Shown: one piece after another, positions 6,842 to 13,416 of the stretch
How the letters are laid out: each line of letters opens with the position of its first letter
Numbering within the stretch: position 1 is the stretch's first letter
Assembly (NCBI RefSeq): GCF_022763345.1
Contig: NZ_JALEGS010000021.1
Location: 99,083 to 163,082 of the forward strand
Direction of reading: 5' to 3'
Length of the DNA: 64,000 nucleotides
Source: Phaeodactylibacter sp.
GTDB lineage: Bacteria; Bacteroidota; Bacteroidia; Chitinophagales; Saprospiraceae
Position numbers and translations under genes: made by a program
Notes under the pieces: model-generated
What the model was told of the DNA's origin: nothing
Database searches by the model: none
The model's input: only the letters and a program-made list of their open reading frames with translations

Positions 6842-8851
6842 TTAGGGGATGACCTGCCGCAGAACCCTCTTAAAAAGCCCTTCCGGCTTGACTGGCTTTA
6901 CCACATAATCATTGATGCCAATCGACTGGCACCGTTCCTGCTCCTGTTTTGACTCATTAGCGGTAAGCGCAATGATAGGGGTTTTGCACTGGCTTCTGAT
7001 TTTGATGGCAGCCTGTATGCCATTTAGTACGGGCATTTCGAGGTCCATCAAGATAAGATCGTAGTCTTTTTTGGTGGCCATTTTAACCCCTTCAAGGCCA
7101 TTTGAAGCCACATCTACGGTTACCTTATCCGACCAATTTGTCAGCATTCGCTTGGTGGCCAGGCGGTGCAGGTCGTGGTCTTCCACCAATAGGATATGGA
7201 GCGGATCTGTCGGCTTTTCAGGCAACGACCTGGGCTGTTGTTCAGGTGTACCGATAGGCAGCTCAATTTTTATTTCGAACTTCTGGCTGGTCTTCCGAAC
7301 CGGCTTGAGCTGCCCTCCCATAATGGAGGTCAGTTGTTTGGAAATGATCAGCGGGAGCATTCGGCTAGACTCTACGCTATGATCCTTAATGATTTCCTCA
7401 TCCTCTATCATTTCTTTGGCTTCTTCGAAGTCGAAATCATCGGATTGGAACAAACATCGGATCAAAAGCTCAAGGTTGGCATTCCGGCTACCACGTACCC
7501 CCAGCGAAAGGCGGATTTGGGTATCCGGTACTGTGAAGTTGACGGCTAGTTCTATCGCATTATATATGAGTTGGGTGAGCCGCTGCGGGTCACTAATAAT
7601 GATATCAGGTAATTTTTGAGACACGTCCAGCGCTAACTCGCTTCCAGATTTTTCTGCTCTGATTTTAGAGATGTCCAGGATGGTTTTTAGCATATTCGAA
7701 ATCTGAATCTCCGAATAGCTCAGGTTGACTTGCTCGGTACGAAGGGTGCTGAGGTTTATCCAATTGTTAAGTGCGAAGCTTAGGTCTTCCAGAGAGGATT
7801 TAATGCCTCTGATATATTCTTTTTGCTGGGCCTGGAGCGCTGTTTCCTCCAATAGGTAGATGAAATTAATAACAGAGGCAATGGGCGTCCTGAGATTATA
7901 GGAAAAATCTGAAAATAAGACTTTGGCATTTTCATGTGCAGGACCATCCGTCCGATGCCCAGGTATTTGCGTAGAGTCATCTTTATCCGGTTTGGGCGGC
8001 TCTTCCGGATCAGGCCTGGGGCCCCCATCGGTATCAGTTTGAGGCAGTGATGGCTCAGGAGCTTGATTGGATACATCCTGAATACTGCCAAGCAGCATCA
8101 TTTGGCTATCCTTTTCAACATAGCTGACTTGCGCATTGACCTGCACGTGGCGGACCTTTTTATTATCGATGACAATCCGGTGATTGATCGTGTGTGGCTT
8201 GCCGTCGCTCATCGCCTCTTCGAAGAACTGCTCTACCTCTGTGCGGTCATTTACATGGACGTACTTTAGGTATTCGGAAAGGGAGGGCAAAAAACTGCCG
8301 GGGTGAAACCCGAAGAAGCGAAAAATCTCGTCATCCCAGTGCATGGAAGTATCAACCATGTTCATCTCCCAACGGCCAAACCTGGCGATCTTCAGGGCCC
8401 TTCGGGTGCGTTCCTCGTTCTTGCTGAGGTCATCAGCTTTTTTCTGTAGCTTGGATTGCGTGGCAAAGCGCTGTAGGGAGTAGTTGATGGTTTTGACAAG
8501 CAGGCGGTGGTCAAAGGTGCCCTTGACCAGGAAATCCTGAGCGCCGGCCCTTACGGACTGAATGCCCATTATTTCATTTTTATAACCGGTCATGACAATA
8601 ACCGGGGTATTGGGGGCCTTCTCTCTAAATTGCTGCAAGGTTTTAAACCCTGTAACGTCTAGCAAATTTAGATCGAGCAGTACGATCTCAGGTGAGCATT
8701 CCCACAATTTTTCCAACCCCTCGGACAGCGAGTCCGAGGTGAACAAGGTGTGCTTATAATTGGCTTCTTTGAGTAGTGCTTCAAGCAGCGCAATGTCTGA
8801 CTCAGAATCCTCAATGACCAAAATTCTCGTATTGTTATTGCTCATAACCAT
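6842..8851 (-). CDS. hybrid response regulator: REC-PAS-degenerate kinase core-REC
   Basis: A 669-residue cytoplasmic protein. The N-terminal receiver (about 8-125) has the acidic pair E14/D15, phosphoacceptor D60 and K110. A PAS domain spans about 155-260, followed by a Pro/Asp-rich linker (266-305). The next block resembles HisKA, but the usual SHELRTP is SYNLRTP, with Tyr318 at the phosphoacceptor position. The ATPase-like region (about 415-530) keeps an N-box-like segment but lacks recognisable DxGxG and GxGLG loops. The C-terminal receiver (about 551-669) has D603 and K652. It therefore looks like a phosphorelay receiver/adaptor without kinase activity. A second ATG at 8845 is equally possible as start. 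Confidence 0.85.
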   Translation of the reverse strand: MVMSNNNTRILVIEDSESDIALLEALLKEANYKHTLFTSDSLSEGLEKLWECSPEIVLLDLNLLDVTGFKTLQQFREKAPNTPVIVMTGYKNEIMGIQSVRAGAQDFLVKGTFDHRLLVKTINYSLQRFATQSKLQKKADDLSKNEERTRRALKIARFGRWEMNMVDTSMHWDDEIFRFFGFHPGSFLPSLSEYLKYVHVNDRTEVEQFFEEAMSDGKPHTINHRIVIDNKKVRHVQVNAQVSYVEKDSQMMLLGSIQDVSNQAPEPSLPQTDTDGGPRPDPEEPPKPDKDDSTQIPGHRTDGPAHENAKVLFSDFSYNLRTPIASVINFIYLLEETALQAQQKEYIRGIKSSLEDLSFALNNWINLSTLRTEQVNLSYSEIQISNMLKTILDISKIRAEKSGSELALDVSQKLPDIIISDPQRLTQLIYNAIELAVNFTVPDTQIRLSLGVRGSRNANLELLIRCLFQSDDFDFEEAKEMIEDEEIIKDHSVESSRMLPLIISKQLTSIMGGQLKPVRKTSQKFEIKIELPIGTPEQQPRSLPEKPTDPLHILLVEDHDLHRLATKRMLTNWSDKVTVDVASNGLEGVKMATKKDYDLILMDLEMPVLNGIQAAIKIRSQCKTPIIALTANESKQEQERCQSIGINDYVVKPVKPEGLFKRVLRQVIP

Positions 8852-9194
8852 TAACCGCTTCTTTCATTCCTCCCATTCGCCTGTTCCTGAATAGGGTTCG
8901 GGGTTAAAAATAGCTTTGGAATCTGGTGGGCAGTACGTCTGAACGTCTCCTTACTGCTTTGAAAAAACTGAATCAGGAGGAAACTGCCGAAGTGGCCGCC
9001 ATGGTTCTGACTATCCACATCCAGATCTCAAATGCCGATTAAGTGCATTCAAAGGAATGCTAAGTAGTGTTTCACGGTAAGTATACAACCAAGGCTGTTT
9101 CCCTGACTGTAAAATAACTAGCTGTTTCCGGTTGTGTTGGGTTGTAACCGGGGGCTTTAATAATCGGCGGGACAAACCACTACAAGATCTCCTT
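8852..9194. other. 343-bp stretch between two regulator genes
   Basis: No supported gene. One frame from GTG at 8926 to 9042 encodes a 38-residue peptide with a coding-like, amphipathic look, but no homologue is recognised. The stretch presumably contains the promoter of the hybrid regulator near 8852-8900; no convincing TAnnTTTG box was found. Confidence 0.4.
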
Positions 9195-9641
9195 TTAGGA
9201 AACCTTGGTTGGTAAAATTGTAGTAGATAACCAGAAGTCTTCTATCTTATGTATGATTTCAAAGAATTTATCGAAGTCGATAGGCTTATTGATAAAGCAG
9301 TTGGCGTGCAGGTCGTAGCTTTTTAAAATATCTACGCCAGCATTGGAAGTCGTAAGCACAACAACGGGCGTCCGCTTCAGTGTTTCATCAGACTTGATGA
9401 CGCCGAGGACTTCCCGCCCATCCCATTTAGGTAGGTTCAAATCCAGCAGGATGAGGTCAGGTAGGGGAGCATCCTCGTAAGGAGGCTCCTTACGAAGGTA
9501 TTTTATGGCTTCAATGCCATCGGTAACGACATCAAGCTTGATATCGTTTTTACTTTCCCGAAAAGCTTCTTGAGTAAGCCTTACATCCCCCGGATTATCC
9601 TCAATTAAGAGGATATTGTGTGCTTTTGTTTTGTTGACCAT
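9195..9641 (-). CDS. stand-alone receiver-domain response regulator (Rcp1-like)
   Basis: A 148-residue single receiver domain with no output domain. The acidic pocket E14/D15, phosphoacceptor D67 in LILLDLNLP, a conserved Thr in VVVLTTSN, and K119 in NKP are all present. The overall pattern, including the long loop YEDAPLPDLI, matches receivers of the Rcp1 type that partner with phytochrome or other hybrid sensors. It lies 343 bp upstream of the REC-PAS hybrid on the same strand, a likely signalling partner. Three copies of TGTACTGT lie upstream of its start. Confidence 0.9.
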   Translation of the reverse strand: MVNKTKAHNILLIEDNPGDVRLTQEAFRESKNDIKLDVVTDGIEAIKYLRKEPPYEDAPLPDLILLDLNLPKWDGREVLGVIKSDETLKRTPVVVLTTSNAGVDILKSYDLHANCFINKPIDFDKFFEIIHKIEDFWLSTTILPTKVS

Positions 9642-9715
9642 ATTGCCAATTTCAATAATTGGGTCTTAGCTTTGATCCGATTCTCTGATCCGATGCATCC
9701 GGCATTCAAACCTGC

Positions 9716-9811
9716 TGTACTGTAATGCATTTTGAAAATTGGAACACCGCGTAAGCCTTTGTCAATTACTTGTACTGTTTACTATCGAGCTTGTTTCAAT
9801 TCTTGTACTGT
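9716..9811. repeat. three direct copies of TGTACTGT upstream of the lone receiver gene
   Basis: Exact TGTACTGT octamers occur at 9716-9723, 9771-9778 and 9804-9811, the last two within the longer CTTGTACTGT. Just left of them TGATCCGAT is directly repeated at 13-nt spacing (about 9672-9694). The cluster sits in the 260-bp region between the divergent receiver gene and polyprenyl synthetase and could be a regulator-binding array. Confidence 0.5.
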
Positions 9812-9970
9812 AAAGTTAGGATTATTTTGATAAAATAATGAATACGGAGGTGCTTAATTAGGGTTTTTCCTGTCACCTTTTCTGAACTGTTGGGCTTACA
9901 GTGAAACATCAGAGGGCCAAAACGGTGCCGTTCAGGTCATTATTAATTTTGAATATAGTCTTCTTCCCCC

Positions 9971-10001
9971 TTTTGGGAAACCTATTGCTTGTCTATCTTT
10001 G
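9971..10001 (+). promoter_or_regulatory. Bacteroidota-type promoter of polyprenyl synthetase
   Basis: TTTTG at 9971-9975, an 18-nt spacer and TATCTTTG at 9994-10001 match the TTG-N19-TAnnTTTG consensus. Initiation near 10007 gives a very short leader to the ATG at 10021 and excludes the upstream in-frame GTG at 9901 as the translation start. Confidence 0.75.
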
Positions 10002-10020
10002 CCCAAACATCTTACCTTTT

Positions 10021-11001
10021 ATGCTTGAAATTAAAGCACTCCGGGAGGCCTTTGAAACTTACCGCCAACAGTATGCTTTTTCGCAGGAGCCACAGGGGCT
10101 CTACGAACCAGTAGAATATATCATGTCTTCTTCCGGTAAGCGGTTGCGGCCGGTCCTGGTGCTAATGGGAGGCGCTCTGTTTAAAGGCGACACGGCCTAC
10201 ACCCTGCCCGTCGCTATGGCGGTGGAGGTTTTCCATAACTTTTCTCTGGTGCACGATGATATTATGGATGAAGCGCCCCTTCGTAGGGGCCGCCCCGCTG
10301 TGCACACCAAATATGGGTTGAATACGGGCATCCTTAGCGGTGATGTCATGCTGATCTATGCCTATCAGTTCCTGTCAAAAGGGGGCAAAACCGAAAGAGA
10401 AATTGCAGCCCTACTGGACGTTTTTAACGCTGTGGCAATTGAGGTGTGTGAAGGGCAGCAGTTTGATGTAGACTTTGAATCCCGGAATGATGTCACAATT
10501 TCGGAATATATCAATATGATAGAGCTCAAAACAGCAGCCCTTATTGGCGGTAGCCTTCAAATGGGAGGAATTGCTGCCGGAGCCCCTCCAATGGCTCAGC
10601 ATCAGCTCCGTGACTTCGGGCGCAATATTGGCATTGCCTTTCAGCTTCAGGATGATATTCTGGATACTTTTGGTGACCCCGAAAAGTTTGGTAAGCGGGT
10701 CGGTGGCGATATTCTGCAAAACAAAAAGACGTTCCTTATTCTAAAGGCCCTTGAGCTGGCTGATGGAGAAACCTACAAGACCCTGCATCATCTGATGACG
10801 ACAATGCCTCAAGACGAAGCCAGCAAAGTCAGCACGGTCACGCAAATCTTGCGGGAACTCAACATACCGGACTGGGCAGAAAGACAAAAACAGCAATATC
10901 AGGACCTGGCCTTTACCGCACTCGATCAACTGAATGCGCCCCAGCAGGGCAAGCAACAACTTCGCTCCCTCGCGGAACAACTGCTGGTGCGGGAGTCTTA
11001 A
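10021..11001 (+). CDS. polyprenyl (isoprenoid) diphosphate synthase
   Basis: From the ATG at 10021 the protein has 326 residues. It condenses isopentenyl diphosphate with allylic diphosphates to make prenyl chains for quinones, carotenoids or cell-wall carriers. The first Asp-rich motif DDIMD (79-83) and the second DDILD (211-215) bind magnesium-diphosphate, and GKRLRP (39-44) is the IPP-binding motif. Chain length is not predictable with confidence. An in-frame GTG at 9901 would add 40 hydrophobic residues, but a good promoter lies inside that extension, so I reject it. Single gene. Confidence 0.92.
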   Translation: MLEIKALREAFETYRQQYAFSQEPQGLYEPVEYIMSSSGKRLRPVLVLMGGALFKGDTAYTLPVAMAVEVFHNFSLVHDDIMDEAPLRRGRPAVHTKYGLNTGILSGDVMLIYAYQFLSKGGKTEREIAALLDVFNAVAIEVCEGQQFDVDFESRNDVTISEYINMIELKTAALIGGSLQMGGIAAGAPPMAQHQLRDFGRNIGIAFQLQDDILDTFGDPEKFGKRVGGDILQNKKTFLILKALELADGETYKTLHHLMTTMPQDEASKVSTVTQILRELNIPDWAERQKQQYQDLAFTALDQLNAPQQGKQQLRSLAEQLLVRES

Positions 11002-11359
11002 CGCTCCCAAACGGGCAAAAGAAAAGGAGCAACCACCGTAAAGTGGCTACCCCTCACACTATGAAACACTATAAATTAGTAAGCTTGAGGCAATGGAATG
11101 TAATGCTAAATCATGTCAGAATACACGATTTGGCGCACAGCAATGCCATAGATGCTTTTGAGAATTCAAAAACAATAAGCATTTAGTGCCCAACTAACAG
11201 GCACCTATGCGATAGACCTAAATTGATAAGGTGATTACCACAAACCGGAAGGAAGGCCGGGAGGGTAACAGCCTCTGTTTGTTTGATGTGTAGTTTTCTG
11301 GACTTGCGAAACTGTAGTGTCCACAGCTTCATTCCAAATGTATTAACTAATATTAACAA
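11002..11359. other. 358-bp convergent intergenic region with a compact hairpin cluster
   Basis: Lies between two converging genes. It contains a 41-codon ORF (11061-11186) with no recognisable homologue and, at 11240-11282, sequence that can fold as a tight three-way junction: ACAAA pairs with TTTGT around two adjacent hairpins (CCGG/CCGG and GAGG/CCTC). No T-run terminator is seen for the synthetase gene. Confidence 0.4.
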
Positions 11360-11803
11360 TTACAAGAAAATTTTGCCATTCCACCATTCCTGCTCGATTG
11401 TGGCTGCTTTTTTCCTGTAAAAATTGATGGCTGGCTCATTCCAGTCCAGCACCTGCCACTTCACCAGCCGGCAGCCTTTGTCTTTTGCGGTCTCCAGAAA
11501 GGCGTCGAACAGGGCCTCTCCAATTCCTCTGCGCCGGTAGGCAGCCTGAATAACGAAGTCCTCGAGGTAAAGCATTTTCCCCTTCCAGGTGGAGTAGGTC
11601 ATATAGTACAAAGCCATTCCAACAACCGCTTCCTCCTGCTCTGCAACCAGCACCTCAAAGACGCCTTCCCGGAAGTCTCGCTGATAGTCCTCCAGCGTGG
11701 CTGTGAATTCATGGGCCGCCTTTTCATATTCAGCCAGCTCCAGTACAAGATTGTGAATGGCAGGCAGGTCCTCTGCAGTGCCTGGACGGATATTGATCTG
11801 CAT
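11360..11803 (-). CDS. GNAT acetyltransferase resembling spermidine/spermine (diamine) N-acetyltransferase
   Basis: A 147-residue GNAT protein. The acetyl-CoA loop is RRRGIGEALF (about 92-101). Motifs MYLEDFVI-like (LYLEDFVI, about 80-87), ALYYMTYSTWKGK and WNEPAINFYRKKAA match the SSAT branch closely, where they form the polyamine site and the catalytic tyrosine (here in NFYRK). The likely reaction is acetylation of a diamine, polyamine or related small amine, in the cytoplasm. It is 6 bp downstream of the acylphosphatase gene on the same strand, so the two are probably cotranscribed. Confidence 0.82.
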   Translation of the reverse strand: MQINIRPGTAEDLPAIHNLVLELAEYEKAAHEFTATLEDYQRDFREGVFEVLVAEQEEAVVGMALYYMTYSTWKGKMLYLEDFVIQAAYRRRGIGEALFDAFLETAKDKGCRLVKWQVLDWNEPAINFYRKKAATIEQEWWNGKIFL

Positions 11804-11809
11804 AATGGG

Positions 11810-12079
11810 TTATCTAATGATCTCAAATTGCTGGAAATCAGTAATGGGTTGTTCTTCCACTTCCACGGATTCGACGTAAGCTTCCGAAGGGCCTTCCCCG
11901 CACCAGTCTATCCACTGTTGAAGATTGGCATCGGGCCCCTGTCCAACAGCGGAAACGGTACCATCCGGCTCGTTTTTCACCCAGCCTTTTATACCGAGCT
12001 GTTGCGCCTTCTCACGAGTGGAGGCTCTGAAAAACACCCCTTGTACCTTGCCGGTAATCCGCAGTTTTACTTGCCGCAT
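11810..12079 (-). CDS. acyP: acylphosphatase
   Basis: An 89-residue protein with the complete acylphosphatase signature: GKVQGVFFRAST (10-21) with catalytic Arg18 and GWVKNEPDGTV (32-42) with catalytic Asn36. The enzyme hydrolyses carboxyl-phosphate bonds such as in acetyl phosphate or 1,3-bisphosphoglycerate. Length is standard. First of a two-gene leftward unit with the SSAT-like gene. The IS element inserted about 70 bp upstream of it, beyond a terminator, so its own promoter should lie within about 12080-12105. Confidence 0.95.
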   Translation of the reverse strand: MRQVKLRITGKVQGVFFRASTREKAQQLGIKGWVKNEPDGTVSAVGQGPDANLQQWIDWCGEGPSEAYVESVEVEEQPITDFQQFEIIR

Positions 12080-12105
12080 AGCATCGTATTTTGCAGGTAA
12101 TATAC

Positions 12106-12132
12106 AAAAAAGGGGCTGCGCAAGGCAGCCCC
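12106..12132 (-). terminator. rho-independent terminator, now separated from its gene by an IS
   Basis: On the minus strand GGGGCTGC/GCAGCCCC forms a perfect 8-bp stem with a 5-nt loop followed by six T (12111-12106). It faces leftward, so it belongs to the large secreted metalloprotease gene whose stop is at 13417. The ISAs1 element inserted between that stop and this terminator. Confidence 0.85.
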
Positions 12133-12136
12133 ATGA

Positions 12137-12146
12137 GGATTGAGGT
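12137..12146. repeat. left target-site duplication of the IS element
   Basis: GGATTGAGGT directly abuts the left inverted repeat and is repeated exactly at 13375-13384 after the right end. A 10-bp duplication is typical for ISAs1-family insertions. Confidence 0.95.
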
Positions 12147-13374
12147 CAGGGCAATCGCATTAAAACTTAGATTGTAGCACCCGCATCAAGTACTTTTGAT
12201 CCCAAGCGGCCTTCATCCTTCGGTTTTGGACGCCAACCTTCGACTTAGAGTCTTTCTTAATAAGCCCTAGAGCGATCCGCCGAATTATGGCGAAGTTTTG
12301 ATCGGCATTTCCTTTGCGTACTCTAGAGTGGTCTTCCCTAAAGGCTACGTCCAATGTCCAGTGCAGCTGGTTCTCAACAGCCCAGTGGGCCCTAATGGCC
12401 TGGTTGATGTCAGCAGCAGAGCATTCACTGAGTTTTAAGCTGCTCAAGAAGTAGCGCTCCTGCTTTTCGATTCGCCCATCCCGTAAGTACCGCACGGACT
12501 GGACTAATGTGATGGAGCTTAATTCGGGCCATTGATTCAAGTCCTCTGACAATATCCAGTCAAAGTCATCAGCTAGCAAGTCCACCGCATAACAAACACG
12601 AGACTCTATGCGGCCATGCCCCTTGTCCCATGTGTCATCCCGTTGTGTGAACCGGGTATCTAACAAGTGCTTAAATGTAGCTTGGACTTCATCATATAGC
12701 TCTCCATGATTTTGCTTTAAGCTCAGCAGGTAGTCTGCCTTTTTATCTACGATCTTTTGGGCAATATGCTTCTGCGTGCCCATCGCATCAATAGTCACGA
12801 TGCAACCAGACAAATCAAGCAAGTCAAGCAGTTCAGGGATAGCCGTTATCTCATTGGACTTCTCATTTACCTTGGCCTGCCCCAGGCATAGCCCGTTTTG
12901 GCTAGCCCAGGCATTGACCATATAGATTGCAGCTTTGCCGTCTTGGCGGTCATGTGAGCCCCGCAGGCATTTACCGTCAATTGCCACTACCTCACCGTCA
13001 GCTAAATCACAAATGGCTTGTATCCAACTACTGAAGCACTTTTCTAATGACTTCGGGCATAGTGCCTTATACAAGCGCCCTAAGGTATCATGAGAAGGTA
13101 TCCCATTGGCTAGATTGAGAAATTGCCGCAAAAAATCAATCCGGGCCTTGCCAAAGGTCTCAATCCCGACCCAATCATCTGCACCGCATATCACCGCCAC
13201 AATCGTCAAACCAATAATATCCAGTAAATCATGTTCTCTACGACGCTCTATCCTTGGGTCCTCTAAGGAGGAAAAGTGCGTAGTTAAGGCTTCCCAGCGA
13301 GTAGTTTTGCTTGACATAGCTTTTTCACCACAAGATCACACCTTCTATCCAATTATTTTAATGCGATTGCCCTG
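12147..13374 (-). mobile_element. intact ISAs1-family insertion sequence (1228 bp)
   Basis: The element is bounded by perfect 19-bp inverted repeats, CAGGGCAATCGCATTAAAA at 12147-12165 and its complement at 13356-13374, and flanked by an exact 10-bp direct repeat. It carries one full-length transposase gene read leftward, whose stop codon lies inside the left repeat. Undamaged ends, duplication and reading frame indicate a recent insertion. It sits in the 3' intergenic region of the large metalloprotease gene. Confidence 0.97.
12160..13317 (-). CDS. ISAs1-family DDE transposase
   Basis: A 385-residue transposase. The N-terminal block (about 10-90) is the DDE-associated domain with EDPRIERRREHDLLDII and GIPSHDTLGR. 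The catalytic core follows, with Asp114 in VAIDGKCLRG, Asp177 in VTIDAMGTQ, and the glutamate in HWAVENQLHW near residue 325. These motifs define the ISAs1/H-repeat group, which moves DNA by cut-and-paste. The frame is complete, in keeping with the intact element. The start ATG lies 39 bp inside the right inverted repeat. Confidence 0.96.
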   Translation of the reverse strand: MSSKTTRWEALTTHFSSLEDPRIERRREHDLLDIIGLTIVAVICGADDWVGIETFGKARIDFLRQFLNLANGIPSHDTLGRLYKALCPKSLEKCFSSWIQAICDLADGEVVAIDGKCLRGSHDRQDGKAAIYMVNAWASQNGLCLGQAKVNEKSNEITAIPELLDLLDLSGCIVTIDAMGTQKHIAQKIVDKKADYLLSLKQNHGELYDEVQATFKHLLDTRFTQRDDTWDKGHGRIESRVCYAVDLLADDFDWILSEDLNQWPELSSITLVQSVRYLRDGRIEKQERYFLSSLKLSECSAADINQAIRAHWAVENQLHWTLDVAFREDHSRVRKGNADQNFAIIRRIALGLIKKDSKSKVGVQNRRMKAAWDQKYLMRVLQSKF

Positions 13375-13384
13375 GGATTGAGGT
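13375..13384. repeat. right target-site duplication of the IS element
   Basis: Exact copy of GGATTGAGGT immediately after the right inverted repeat. Removing the element and one copy restores a continuous intergenic sequence of about 75 bp leading into the terminator at 12106-12132. Confidence 0.95.
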
Positions 13385-13416
13385 TATTCGCCATTTTGAG
13401 CATGGCGAAGGTACAG

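Noticed and set aside
8926..9042. 38-codon ORF with a GTG start
   Set aside because: The peptide looks somewhat coding-like, but there is no promoter, motif or known homologue; noted only in the gene-free entry.
9901..10020. N-terminal extension of the prenyl synthetase from GTG 9901
   Set aside because: A well-formed promoter lies inside it, and the family start MLEIKALREAF fits ATG 10021.
11061..11186. 41-codon ORF with an ATG start
   Set aside because: It lies in a convergent intergenic region with no supporting motif or promoter and could easily arise by chance.
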